Source: Mucilaginibacter sp. OK098
GTDB lineage: Bacteria > Bacteroidota > Bacteroidia > Sphingobacteriales > Sphingobacteriaceae
DNA length: 64,000 nucleotides
NCBI RefSeq assembly: GCF_900142915.1
Contig: NZ_FRCM01000004.1
Location: 595,796 to 659,795, forward strand
Reading direction: 5' to 3'
Below, one piece after another: positions 43,075-51,545 of the stretch. The number at the start of each line of letters is the position of its first letter. Positions within the stretch are counted from its first letter, which is position 1. The notes beneath the pieces are model-generated. The model saw only the letters and a list, made by a program, of their open reading frames with translations. It made no database searches and had not been told where the DNA came from. The position numbers and the translations under genes are program-made.

Positions 43075-45282
43075 TTATTCCGGAACTGCTAATCCTCTAA
43101 TCTTTTGATATAGTGTTTTCAAATGATGGTCAGATATATCAAGTAAAGGCTCATACATAAAGGAGTTTAAATGAATGTTCTCCGAAGTCATAATATTTAC
43201 CTGTTCTAATAACTTAATAATTATGATTTCATTCGGGAACCTTTCCTTAAAATGTCTTAACAATTTTGCTGTTTGATTCTTTTCAATCGAATCTGTTAAT
43301 CTATCGTCATCTATTTTTGACTTCATAAACCCCTCTGCCTGGAGTCTTATGCCAATTGATAAGACCAACTTATTTTCCAGATTCATCTGTTCCTCCGATT
43401 GATTAAATATTTCTTCGGATAAACTCATGATTACTTTAAAAACTGATCTGGAATTATCTTTTAAAGCTTTGGTTGTTTTAAAAACCTCATTAAATATATC
43501 TTCTAAGTCCTTAACTAAAATATTAAGGCTGCTTTTTGTAATGATATCATCTTTCTTTTTTTCTGATTTTACATGAAGTAAAGCAGTTAATATATTATAA
43601 TGTTGCGAACTTGTACCAACGGTATATTCTATAAGATTTCGAACAAAAGGTATACATGCAATAAGCAAAAGATCATCTTCATGATATCGTTTCTTCAAAT
43701 TACTAAAAACATCAATTTTATCTTTACCACAAATCAGTTTAATTTCTGTGCCATTTTTAACCGATATGTGGCTGTTATGCCATTTGTCAATCTCTAATCT
43801 GCTAAGTATAGTTCTGAAAAAGTCGAAATTATGGGTAAGGATAATTACTTTAAATTTATCAGACTCCAATATGTCTTTTAAATATTCAACTATTGCATAC
43901 TTATTTTTATAATCGAAAGAATCAGCTATATCATCTATAATTAGCAGTGTTTTTTCCTCATTATTTTTTCTTACTTCGATTTCAAAAATTATATTCAATA
44001 GGTATAACGCCCTTTGCTCCCCTGTGCTAAGAATTTTTATTAAATCACTCCCTCCAATTTCTTTAAATTCATCACCATCAATATATTCAAATACAATATT
44101 TGGAGAAACCCCCTTTAGAATAACATCATCCTGATTTTTCACTAATACTCTATAAGGCACCGAAAATCTTCTATTAAAGATTTCAACAACCTTTTTCCAT
44201 ACAGTTTCCTCTTTTTTAGCTTGATTAATTATAATCTTAATTTCATCCTTACCTTTTCGGTATAATTCTAATAATTCATTATATGTATCTAAAGTGGATT
44301 TGAGATATGTACACCATAATTTCTTACTGAGGCTGCTCAGATCATTGATTTCTGTAAGTATTATTAAATTATTTTCTAAGTAGCTTCGAAATTCCCGAAG
44401 ATCGCTGTTTTTAATAATCGCATCATCTATGGCTTTAAATTTCTTAGCTAAACCTTCATCATTCAGTATTTTACTTTTTTCATTATTAATTTCCAGATCT
44501 AATTCCTCTTGACTTATTAATTCTTTTCTATTTGTCCCGTTATTTAGAGAAACAGAATGTTTGGCATCAAAAAAACCGTTAGTTTTTAACGTCTTACTTA
44601 CTGTATCTGCGTTATTATGATTAAAAACTCCTTTCTTAAAATAAGTTGAATTTGAAACCAACTGATCATACACTTTCATGTATTCAGCCAGCTTTGTTTT
44701 TACATCCTTACTATTAAGAAAGGCTATTACCTTATCATTGAAAATAGCATCATATCTTACATTTTCAAGTATGGGTTCAGATTCATTAATTACTTTATGC
44801 TCTAAAAGCTCTAAGCATGGCAAAAAGTCCTCCAGAGACATATTGAAAACCTTTGTAAATTCTGCAATCAAATTATTTTTAATGCCACTTTGTGATTGGA
44901 GAGACTTAACCAACTCACTTTCCTTCTCATTAATTGAAGTTAAAATGTCGACATAGGCTTGTTTCAGCGTTTGATTGACCAATAAAGTAGTAATTTTCTC
45001 AGACCGGAAATTTTCTTTATACCTATCAATAACAAATATGTGATCAGGATTTAATTGATTTGTATCATCACAAGTAATAACTGTTGTCGTACTTCTTTCT
45101 GAAAAAACTCTGTCCTTCGGTTCCTGTTTTTTACTTATGTCATCAAATATTTTTGCAAACGATGATTTCATAGCACCATTTGGAGCATAAACCACATGTG
45201 CACATTCTTTACTAAAATCAAAGCAATGTTCTAATTTTTTTATACCATAGCAATTTTCGAAGTTGACAGTCAACTTTTCCAT
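43075..45282 (-). CDS. ABC-type (Rad50/RloC-like) AAA ATPase, possible defence protein
   Basis: 735 residues. Walker A APNGAMKSS (33-41) has Met38 where Gly normally precedes the Lys; a long coiled-coil middle (about 105-370); ABC signature LSTGEQ (418-423); Walker B LLIIDDIADSFD (446-457); H-loop THN (483-485). A 215-residue helical C-terminus follows, with RNLIE (548-552) and His570 in LLHVKSE, reminiscent in spacing of the Arg-x3-Glu ... His residues of PrrC anticodon nucleases, and a terminal HLNSFMYEPLLD motif. ATPases of this layout (RloC, PrrC, AAA_13 relatives) often act in phage defence. The gene is AT-rich against its surroundings and lies 30 bases after a 105-residue gene. ATPase call firm, defence and nuclease roles inferred. 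Confidence 0.8.
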   Translation of the reverse strand: MEKLTVNFENCYGIKKLEHCFDFSKECAHVVYAPNGAMKSSFAKIFDDISKKQEPKDRVFSERSTTTVITCDDTNQLNPDHIFVIDRYKENFRSEKITTLLVNQTLKQAYVDILTSINEKESELVKSLQSQSGIKNNLIAEFTKVFNMSLEDFLPCLELLEHKVINESEPILENVRYDAIFNDKVIAFLNSKDVKTKLAEYMKVYDQLVSNSTYFKKGVFNHNNADTVSKTLKTNGFFDAKHSVSLNNGTNRKELISQEELDLEINNEKSKILNDEGLAKKFKAIDDAIIKNSDLREFRSYLENNLIILTEINDLSSLSKKLWCTYLKSTLDTYNELLELYRKGKDEIKIIINQAKKEETVWKKVVEIFNRRFSVPYRVLVKNQDDVILKGVSPNIVFEYIDGDEFKEIGGSDLIKILSTGEQRALYLLNIIFEIEVRKNNEEKTLLIIDDIADSFDYKNKYAIVEYLKDILESDKFKVIILTHNFDFFRTILSRLEIDKWHNSHISVKNGTEIKLICGKDKIDVFSNLKKRYHEDDLLLIACIPFVRNLIEYTVGTSSQHYNILTALLHVKSEKKKDDIITKSSLNILVKDLEDIFNEVFKTTKALKDNSRSVFKVIMSLSEEIFNQSEEQMNLENKLVLSIGIRLQAEGFMKSKIDDDRLTDSIEKNQTAKLLRHFKERFPNEIIIIKLLEQVNIMTSENIHLNSFMYEPLLDISDHHLKTLYQKIRGLAVPE

Positions 45283-45312
45283 AAGTCAAAAACAAAAAAG
45301 TGTGTATTATAC

Positions 45313-45630
45313 TTAACTATATAATCCCCAATCTCTTACTACTATCCAATTAGGGGTCCAGTTTACATAGTCCTTAGGTTCAAATGGTATTTCTATTATT
45401 TCAAGACCATGAAGTTGCTCTGGTAAAATTGACAAATTATGTTTACCATCAGGGCTATCTAAATCGTAAAAATGGAATCGATCTAAACCATCTTTATATC
45501 TTCTACTTTGTCCAAAATCAAATGGGATACAAATTCTTTCAATAATTCCTTTTTCCTTAGAGTCGAATGTAATTTTGACTTGTTTCATTCCATGAATTGC
45601 GGAAATGAAAATTTCATAATGATTTGCCAT
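45313..45630 (-). CDS. Small protein cotranscribed with the ATPase
   Basis: 105 residues, soluble, beta-rich, containing IPFDFGQSRRYKDG, FHFYDLDSPDGKHNLSI and the end WIVVRDWGLYS. I have no family name. It directly precedes the ATPase gene on the same strand, 30 bases apart, so it may be an accessory factor. Confidence 0.65.
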   Translation of the reverse strand: MANHYEIFISAIHGMKQVKITFDSKEKGIIERICIPFDFGQSRRYKDGLDRFHFYDLDSPDGKHNLSILPEQLHGLEIIEIPFEPKDYVNWTPNWIVVRDWGLYS

Positions 45631-45919
45631 TGCTTTAAAATTTAGGTTTATAATTCATTTCTAAAGGTATGCTTTAATAATTGATTAAATGTTTTATTAA
45701 TTCACCGCCACTACCGCAAGCATGTTGTTGGGAAACACACTAGAAAATCAGTTAGAACACTGTTGGAATTCTTCAATCAATTATTTCCTTCACAGCGAAA
45801 GCCATCAATCATATTATTTTCTAAGTAACCTATTGATTATATCTCAATGTCCGTTCGAACATTTGACACATATTCAAATATTACCTATCTTTAAACTGTA
45901 TCCTATCCAGTATCACCTT

Positions 45920-46504
45920 ATGAGTAAGTCAATTACAGTCGTTGAAGAGAGTAGTGAATCAATATTGTTGATTAGTCCGGAAAAAGAGTATGACTCAATA
46001 AGAGAAGAATCATTGAAACTTATGGAATTTCAACACAAAACACTTACTATTCAATTAACAATCGTAGGTGTATTTTTTGGATTTGGATTCGGTAAAGATG
46101 CTATTCTTTTTTTAGTGGTTCCACCATTTGTCTTGCTATTATCCATTATTTATCAGAATTACAAATACAAACGCTTTCGCATTGCTGCTTTTATAAGAAA
46201 TAAATATGAGTTTAAAGATTCATCTTTAAGTTGGGAAACATATATTCATCATCAATCAATGGATAAAAAAATTAACATCACGAAAATTTTCTTAAAGTTT
46301 GGCATTATGGGCTTGTTTCTTATCACCTCATTTTTGGGCCTCGTTATAGGAATTATAAATAATGAAAACTCACCCAATGTAATAGTTTTGGTAATTGTTG
46401 ATATTATCTCTATAGTATGTATTGTCTTGATTTTTTCAATATTTAACACAAAACAAATGAGAAGAAATATTGAGATATATAATTCCAAGCAAATAGTTAG
46501 GTAA
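45920..46504 (+). CDS. Four-helix membrane protein, hypothetical
   Basis: 194 residues: a cytoplasmic N-terminus with MEFQHKTLTIQLT, two helices (about 50-80), a polar basic central loop with a WETYIHHQS motif, and two more helices (about 125-145, 155-178). I place the start at the ATG at 45920; the 66 residues that a reading from 45722 would add look non-coding. It is divergent from the ATPase unit and equally AT-rich. Membrane proteins of this kind can be effectors in defence loci; here that is speculation. Confidence 0.6.
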   Translation: MSKSITVVEESSESILLISPEKEYDSIREESLKLMEFQHKTLTIQLTIVGVFFGFGFGKDAILFLVVPPFVLLLSIIYQNYKYKRFRIAAFIRNKYEFKDSSLSWETYIHHQSMDKKINITKIFLKFGIMGLFLITSFLGLVIGIINNENSPNVIVLVIVDIISIVCIVLIFSIFNTKQMRRNIEIYNSKQIVR

Positions 46505-46667
46505 TTATTCCGCTGCCGCCAATTTCTTTTTTCTCAGCTATCGAAAGGTACAGCATCAGCCTAAAGAAGTGGCAAGCTACAGCCATGTGCTCGGCGCCAA
46601 AATGTTGTCATAAAAATAACTTCACCTACTATGTTGTTTTTCCACTTCAATAACTCTCCCGTTCCCG

Positions 46668-47421
46668 CAGGGTCTCGCATCGCGGACCCTGCGATGTATC
46701 GCGCCAATGGTGTGTAATAGCCCGCTGACCAGTCACCAAGTGGCAATATAATGCAACAATTCCCATATATTTACGAATGATCAGAACCCGGCACAACCTA
46801 ACCGAAAAGACCTGGTTTATAACCTTTACTTGTTTTGAATGGATCTCCCTGTTCGAAATAACCAACTCGTATCACCTGGTTTATAACTGGCTAAATGTTA
46901 TCGACCAAAAATACCAGATCAAAACTTTGGCATTTGTTATAATGCCAAACCATGTACATGCCATATTACAATTACCGGAGTCGGTTAAAAGCCTGAATAC
47001 GATAATGGCTAATGGCAAACGTTTTATGGCATATGACCTGGTTGAGCAATTAACAAACATGGGGCAGCATGAAATATTAAACCAGCTCTCTGCAGCTTGT
47101 ACGGATAAAGAAATAGCCAAAGGACAGAAGCATAAAGTATTTGAGCCTTCGTTTGATGCGAAGCCGGTTTATACGCTCCCTTTCCTTCATCAAAAACTGG
47201 ACTATATTCATCACAATCCCGTTAGCGGCAAATGGAATCTTTGCACAGAGTTTACCGATTATCCCCATAGCAGCGCTGCTTTTTACCACGATGATAAACC
47301 GCATCCGTTTGTAACTATTATCGATTACAGGGAGGTTTGGGGGTGATATTGCCACAGGGATTGTGCTTCGCGTGGGCTTCATACAGCGCAGGGTCCCTTT
47401 CAGGAGACCCTGCGGGGACGA
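46668..47421 (+). mobile_element. RAYT transposon with terminal REPs
   Basis: About 754 bases bounded by a left REP (GCAGGGTCTCGCATCGCGGA from 46678, flank CCAATGGTGTGTAATAGCCC) and a right REP (CATACAGCGCAGGGTCCC... to GGGGACG). The ends match those of the 150-bp BIMEs, but the interior contains the tyrosine transposase gene. It appears to be the intact parent of the neighbouring partial copies. Confidence 0.8.
46777..47346 (+). CDS. REP-associated tyrosine transposase (RAYT, Y1/HUH family)
   Basis: 189 residues. HUH motif in MPNHVHAI (His59, His61) and catalytic Tyr143 in LDYIHHNPVSG, the standard RAYT signature, with YPHSSAAFY toward the C-terminus. These single-copy IS200/IS605 relatives bind and process single-stranded REP hairpins. 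The gene is framed by REPs and its last 35-40 bases recur in at least three downstream copies. Both active-site motifs are intact, so it may be functional. Confidence 0.95.
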   Translation: MIRTRHNLTEKTWFITFTCFEWISLFEITNSYHLVYNWLNVIDQKYQIKTLAFVIMPNHVHAILQLPESVKSLNTIMANGKRFMAYDLVEQLTNMGQHEILNQLSAACTDKEIAKGQKHKVFEPSFDAKPVYTLPFLHQKLDYIHHNPVSGKWNLCTEFTDYPHSSAAFYHDDKPHPFVTIIDYREVWG

Positions 47422-48030
47422 AAACTATTACTGATTACAGGGAGTTTTGGGGGTGACATTGCTGCCGGGTTTATCCTTCGAATTAGCTTCATACAGCGCA
47501 GGGTCCCTTTCAGAAGACCCTGCGGGGACGGAAAAAAAAGTTTAGGCTCCCGTTCCCGCAGGGTCTCGCATCGCGGACCCTGCGATGTATCGCGCCAATG
47601 GTATGTAATAAGCCAGCCATCCGGTTGTACTATTACCGATTACAGGGAGTTTGGGGGTGATGTTGCCACAGGGATTGTACTTCGCATGGGCTTCATACAG
47701 CGCAGGGTCCCTTTCAGGAGACCCTGCGGGAACGAAAGTGACATAAATGCCGGGCTTATCCTCCGAATTTGCTTCATACAGCGCAGGGTCCCTTTCAGGA
47801 GACCCTGCGGGGACGGAAAAAAAGTTTAGGTTCCCGTCTCCGCAGGGTCTCGCATCGCGGACCCTGCGATGTATAGCGCCAATGGTTTGTAATAACCCGC
47901 TGACCAGCCATCCGGTTTTTACTATTACCGATTACAGGGAGTTTGGAGGTGAAATTGCCATATGGATTGTACTTCGTGTGGGCTTCATACAGCGCAGGGT
48001 CCGCGATGCGAGACCCTGCGGAGACGGAAA
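47422..48030. repeat. Array of RAYT deletion derivatives and REPs
   Basis: Four partial copies follow the RAYT element directly: a tail (47421-47531) with the 3' end of the transposase gene (GATTACAGGGAGTTTTGGGG) plus right REP; a two-ended copy (47549-47734) with left REP and flank joined to the gene 3' end and right REP; another tail (47737-47816); and a second two-ended copy (47833-48027) whose right hairpin carries the loop sequence of a left REP (GTCCGCGATGCGAGAC). Open frames here are repeat by-products. Bases 48031-48221 hold nothing recognised. Confidence 0.85.
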
Positions 48031-48221
48031 AATCTTTTTTCACTATATGCCTGGCGGTCAGTATTATCCTTCAGCATATATCTTCTCATTCTGCAAAAAG
48101 CTTATTTATTTAGAATTAATTGTAGCATTCCTGTTACAAAACGCGTAATACAAATAACGTCCTGCAGAACAACGCGTGGTTTTTCAGTTGTTACCTAAAG
48201 TCGACTATTAGGGCCATTAAA

Positions 48222-48255
48222 GATCCCCGGAAAACGTATCCCGGGATCCTTTTTT
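48222..48255 (+). terminator. Terminator-like hairpin
   Basis: GATCCCCGG and CCCGGGATC pair imperfectly across AAAACGTAT and are followed by TTTTTT. It lies 28 bases before the lipoprotein gene, so it may insulate that gene from the repeat array or act as an attenuator. Confidence 0.55.
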
Positions 48256-48283
48256 AACAACCATTTAAATACAAATTAGAAAC

Positions 48284-48991
48284 ATGAAAAATAAATTTAT
48301 TGCATCAATCCTGGTGCTGGCTACTGCATTGGCAGCATGCAAAAAGAACAGTGATAATACATCTTTACCCGTAATATTAAACGACAAATTTGACACTTCA
48401 ACTCAAGGTTGGACAGGTGATTTTGCGGATTATCCCTCAGATAGCGCCCCAGAATTTTATAAATTAAGTTTTAGCTCGGCGCAGCTCCCTGCACCGCTGG
48501 ATCAAACTAAAAAAGGCATTCGTATTTCGGGCATTAATCATAGCGATGACCTGTTTATGTTTATGAAAAAGAAAATAACCGGGTTAAAACCCAACCAGGT
48601 TTATAATGTAAAGTTTCAAATCAACTTTGCATCAAATGCGCCGGCTAATCAAGTCGGGGTTGGCGGCGCGCCGGGAGAAAGTGTTTATTTGGGAGCAGGT
48701 TTTAGTTTAGCAGAACCTCAAAAAGTAATAAATACCCAGGATAAATACTACAGAATGAATATTAAAAAAATAAATCAGGGCCAAAATGGCGAACAGATGC
48801 GCGTGATTGGAAATATAGCAAACGGCACTGAAAAAGCTGATTACAAATTAATTCAAAGGACCGGTGAGTTTAACGGCAAAACAGACCCGAAGGGTGAAGT
48901 ATGGATTATTATAGGAACTGACTCTGGTTATGAGGCTGAAACTACATTATACTATACCAGTATAAAGGCAACTTTTAGCGAAACCAAGTAG
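48284..48991 (+). CDS. Lipoprotein of unknown function
   Basis: 235 residues with a lipoprotein signal peptide and lipobox LAAC (Cys19). The mature part is beta-rich with conserved-looking stretches (DKFDTSTQGWTGDFADYP, SGINHSDDLFMFMKKKI, GVGGAPGESVYLGAGF) that I associate with a family of uncharacterised exported proteins in several phyla. It may fold as a carbohydrate-binding-like jelly roll. REP elements lie on both sides. Confidence 0.7.
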   Translation: MKNKFIASILVLATALAACKKNSDNTSLPVILNDKFDTSTQGWTGDFADYPSDSAPEFYKLSFSSAQLPAPLDQTKKGIRISGINHSDDLFMFMKKKITGLKPNQVYNVKFQINFASNAPANQVGVGGAPGESVYLGAGFSLAEPQKVINTQDKYYRMNIKKINQGQNGEQMRVIGNIANGTEKADYKLIQRTGEFNGKTDPKGEVWIIIGTDSGYEAETTLYYTSIKATFSETK

Positions 48992-49000
48992 CAGATTATT

Positions 49001-49151
49001 CCGTCCCCGCAGGGTCTCGCATCGCGGACCCTGCAATGTATCGCGCTAATGGTGCGTAAGAGCCCGCCGTCCAGTCACAATGCAATCTAATTTTCGCACG
49101 AATACTTAGCACGCGGCGCAGGGTCCCTTTCAGGAGACCCTGCGAGGACGG
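49001..49151. repeat. 150-bp REP/BIME element
   Basis: Left end CCGTCCCCGCAGGGTCTC and right end GAGACCCTGCGAGGACGG are imperfect inverted repeats, each preceding or ending a REP hairpin. The middle contains TCGCGCTAATGGTGCGTAAG and CTTAGCACGCGGCGCAGG. Same family as 31327-31477 and 49757-49905. Confidence 0.88.
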
Positions 49152-49235
49152 AGGACGGGATATCCCCCAATTCCCATTATTTTAATCCAATTATTCCCCC
49201 GAAGTTTGTATTAACAAACACTTATCAAAAACACT

Positions 49236-49736
49236 ATGGAAAATTCAAAACCTGCTCCTGTTGCAATAGGAGCAAATGAGGGGCAAAGCCTGTCGGTTGC
49301 CGGTGGTAATTACCGCATATTGGTGTCCGGTAAAGAAACCGGCGGCGCATTCGCCACTATTGATATGCTGATCCCGCCCGGCAGTGGTCCGGGGCCGCAC
49401 GCGCACCCTGATTTCCAGGAATCCTTTTACGTACTTGACGGCGAGGTTGAGGTTAAAAGTGAAGCCGGGACTTATATTGCCAAAAAGGGCGCTTTTGTAA
49501 GCATCCCCAAAGGCGGCATTGTGCATTGCTTTAAAAACAAAACGGATACCCTGGCGCATTTGCTTTGCATGGTTGTTCCGTCGGGCCTGGAAGAAATGTT
49601 TTTAGAAATAGGCAAGCCTGTTGAAACAGGCACTTTCCTGCCCCCGCCGCCAATGGACCCGGAAGGCCTGAAAAAGATCCAGGCCCTTGCCGAAAAATAT
49701 GGGCAAAAACTTTACCCGCCTGACTTTTTGGGGTAA
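49236..49736 (+). CDS. Cupin-domain protein
   Basis: 166 residues, single cupin barrel with metal ligands in GPHAHPDFQESFYVLDGEVEV (two His, one Glu) and a fourth His in GIVHCFKN. Could be a small dioxygenase, isomerase or sensor; the family does not say which. Start ATG at 49236. REP elements flank both sides. Confidence 0.85.
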   Translation: MENSKPAPVAIGANEGQSLSVAGGNYRILVSGKETGGAFATIDMLIPPGSGPGPHAHPDFQESFYVLDGEVEVKSEAGTYIAKKGAFVSIPKGGIVHCFKNKTDTLAHLLCMVVPSGLEEMFLEIGKPVETGTFLPPPPMDPEGLKKIQALAEKYGQKLYPPDFLG

Positions 49737-49756
49737 TGGATCAATCAAGATCCCTT

Positions 49757-49905
49757 CCGTCCCCGCAGGGTCTCTCATAGAGGCTCCTGCGATGTATAGC
49801 GCCGATGGTGTGTAACAACCCGCCATCCGGCCACCATGCAACCTGTTTTCCGCACGAATACTTAGCACGCGGCGCAGGGTCTCTTTCAGGAAACTGCGGA
49901 GACGG
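49757..49905. repeat. 150-bp REP/BIME element, slightly decayed
   Basis: Left REP GCAGGGTCTCTCATAGAGGC and right REP GCAGGGTCTCTTTCAGGAAA, both with changes that weaken the stems; the middle GCCGATGGTGTGTAACAACC and CTTAGCACGCGGCGCAGG match the other copies. Located between the convergent cupin and DUF1003 genes. Confidence 0.85.
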
Positions 49906-49931
49906 GAGGGTAAATATTTTTTATTTCTGTC

Positions 49932-50444
49932 TTATTCTTTCTTCTCATCATCCAAACACTGGTGAATTTGCTCGATATCAGTTGGTTCCTTCATTTCTTC
50001 CAGCTCTTTATCTGCTTTAGTATTAATGCCAAGTTTTTGGTGTATTTCGTGCACCATGTTCAAGATCTTGGTTACTTCGTCTTCAGCCCTCACATTTACT
50101 TCAAACTCCACCTGCTGCTGTATTTTATCCATCCGGCCCTGTCGATTTTGGTTAATTAATACGGAAACTGAAAGGATAATAGCAAACAATGACACGGCCA
50201 TTTCCAATATTGGAAACGGAAACGGATCAAAAGGTTTTAGGGGATGAAAGAAGTTTAAGTTCCAGCAGATCCATAAAGCAAAAATCAGCATGCATATTAA
50301 AAGAAATGTAATACTCCCCAATATATTGATCAGGAAAACGGCAAACTTGTCTGCATTTGATTTTGTAAAATCAAGCGATGATTTTAGTCCTGCGTCTGCC
50401 ACCTGCTTTTTCAGCCGGGTTTTCGGGGTATCTTTCTGTGCCAT
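49932..50444 (-). CDS. DUF1003 membrane protein
   Basis: 170 residues. Basic N-terminus, two membrane helices (about 35-58 and 75-100) linked by FHPLKPFDPFPFPILEM, then SVLINQNRQGRMDK, which together identify DUF1003, and a charged helical tail. Inner-membrane protein of unknown function. Confidence 0.85.
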   Translation of the reverse strand: MAQKDTPKTRLKKQVADAGLKSSLDFTKSNADKFAVFLINILGSITFLLICMLIFALWICWNLNFFHPLKPFDPFPFPILEMAVSLFAIILSVSVLINQNRQGRMDKIQQQVEFEVNVRAEDEVTKILNMVHEIHQKLGINTKADKELEEMKEPTDIEQIHQCLDDEKKE

Positions 50445-50535
50445 AAGCTAATTGTATCAAACTCATGAACAATTAAATACAATAAATGTTATCAGTAATT
50501 CTTTCCTGTTTATTATTATCACTTTACCCTGCCTC

Positions 50536-51171
50536 ATGAAAATACTTTTTACCTTTTTATTCCTTTCAGTTGCTGCCTGCTTATTTGGGCAAAGTAAAAT
50601 CCCCGCCGTATCTAAAGGAGCTATTGCCCACGGGCAGTCAAAAAAAGCCTCTAAGGATACCGTTATCGAGTCTGACACCTCAAAGGAAAATAAAGAGCCC
50701 CGCTATTTTTATGCTACTGCAGGCGCCAATATTTTTGTAAACACAAAGGGTGGCGCCGCTAAAAGGTTCTCGCCTTCAATAGAATTGGGTCGTACCTATG
50801 GAATATTTGATATTGGCCTAGCAACTGGAAGAATAAACTCGCTTAGCTCCGGCAGCGACACCACCAGGTTTATTGAATTCAGGCCAACCATTAATATCTT
50901 TTCGAAGGGCCGGTTTTCTGAGGCATTGTGCCTGGGCGGCGGTTATGTATTTAAGGCCAAACAGGGGCTTATGACCGAGATCTGTAACAGCATTAACTTT
51001 AACGTCTCCGAAAAAGTGGCAATAGCCGTAGTACAGGGCTATTATTTTTTTGATGGAACAAATAATAGTCGTAGCACGCAGTACATGGGGTTTAACCTTA
51101 CCTATAATTTTTTGAAGAACCATAGTGTAAACAAACAACGCAAGAAAGCGGCAATTGTAAGTGATAAATAA
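50536..51171 (+). CDS. Exported hypothetical protein, possible small outer-membrane barrel
   Basis: 211 residues from the ATG at 50536, which gives a signal peptide (MKILFTFLFLSVAACLFGQS). The mature part has a Ser/Lys-rich stretch and alternating beta strands (YFYATAGANIFV, SIELGRTYGIFDIGLATG, YMGFNLTYNFLK). No named family. The reading from 50452 would add 28 unlikely residues. Confidence 0.6.
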   Translation: MKILFTFLFLSVAACLFGQSKIPAVSKGAIAHGQSKKASKDTVIESDTSKENKEPRYFYATAGANIFVNTKGGAAKRFSPSIELGRTYGIFDIGLATGRINSLSSGSDTTRFIEFRPTINIFSKGRFSEALCLGGGYVFKAKQGLMTEICNSINFNVSEKVAIAVVQGYYFFDGTNNSRSTQYMGFNLTYNFLKNHSVNKQRKKAAIVSDK

Positions 51172-51545
51172 GGAGTGTTGTAAGTTGCTTTCCGGAGATG
51201 CAAACTTACCGGCTGCAATGCGTAGAATTTCCATTCCGAATCACAATAGGATGCCGAAATAAATCCGATACGACGTGGTTTTGAGGAGCTGCTTTACTGG
51301 CTGCCGCTCCCCCCCGCTGCCCCTGATTTCCCACTGCCACCTGCCAACTCAAAACTGCCAACTTTCTTCCTTGTTCCATCTGTTCCACTTGTTCCATGCT
51401 GTTCCAAACCGCTTTTTTTGTTCCGTTTGTTTCACTTGTGCACATCGTTCCGTGGAACAAGCTGTTTTTGATAAGAAAATCATTATAATTTCCCTTTCTA
51501 ATATCCCTCTCTTTTACTTACCTTGCCTCAATAAACTTATCCCGT
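51172..51545. other. Intergenic region with clustered TGTTCC motifs
   Basis: 370 bases without a supported gene. At 51363-51456 the motif TGTTCC/TTGTTCC occurs five or six times at short intervals, ending in the palindrome GTTCCGTGGAAC (51446-51457). The C-rich stretch near 51306-51350 is low complexity. The promoter of the acylase gene presumably lies at the right end. Confidence 0.4.

Noticed and set aside
45722..45919. N-terminal extension of the four-helix membrane protein
   Set aside because: The added 66 residues look like translated intergenic DNA, and the ATG at 45920 gives a normal start.
47422..48030. CRISPR-like array, from regularly recurring hairpins downstream of the RAYT gene
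   Set aside because: Repeat units are 80-195 bases and unequal, contain transposase-gene fragments, and there are no uniform spacers or cas genes.
47747..48198. Several open frames of 78-133 codons in the REP array
   Set aside because: They are made entirely of REP sequence and gene-tail fragments, on both strands, and carry no protein-like composition.
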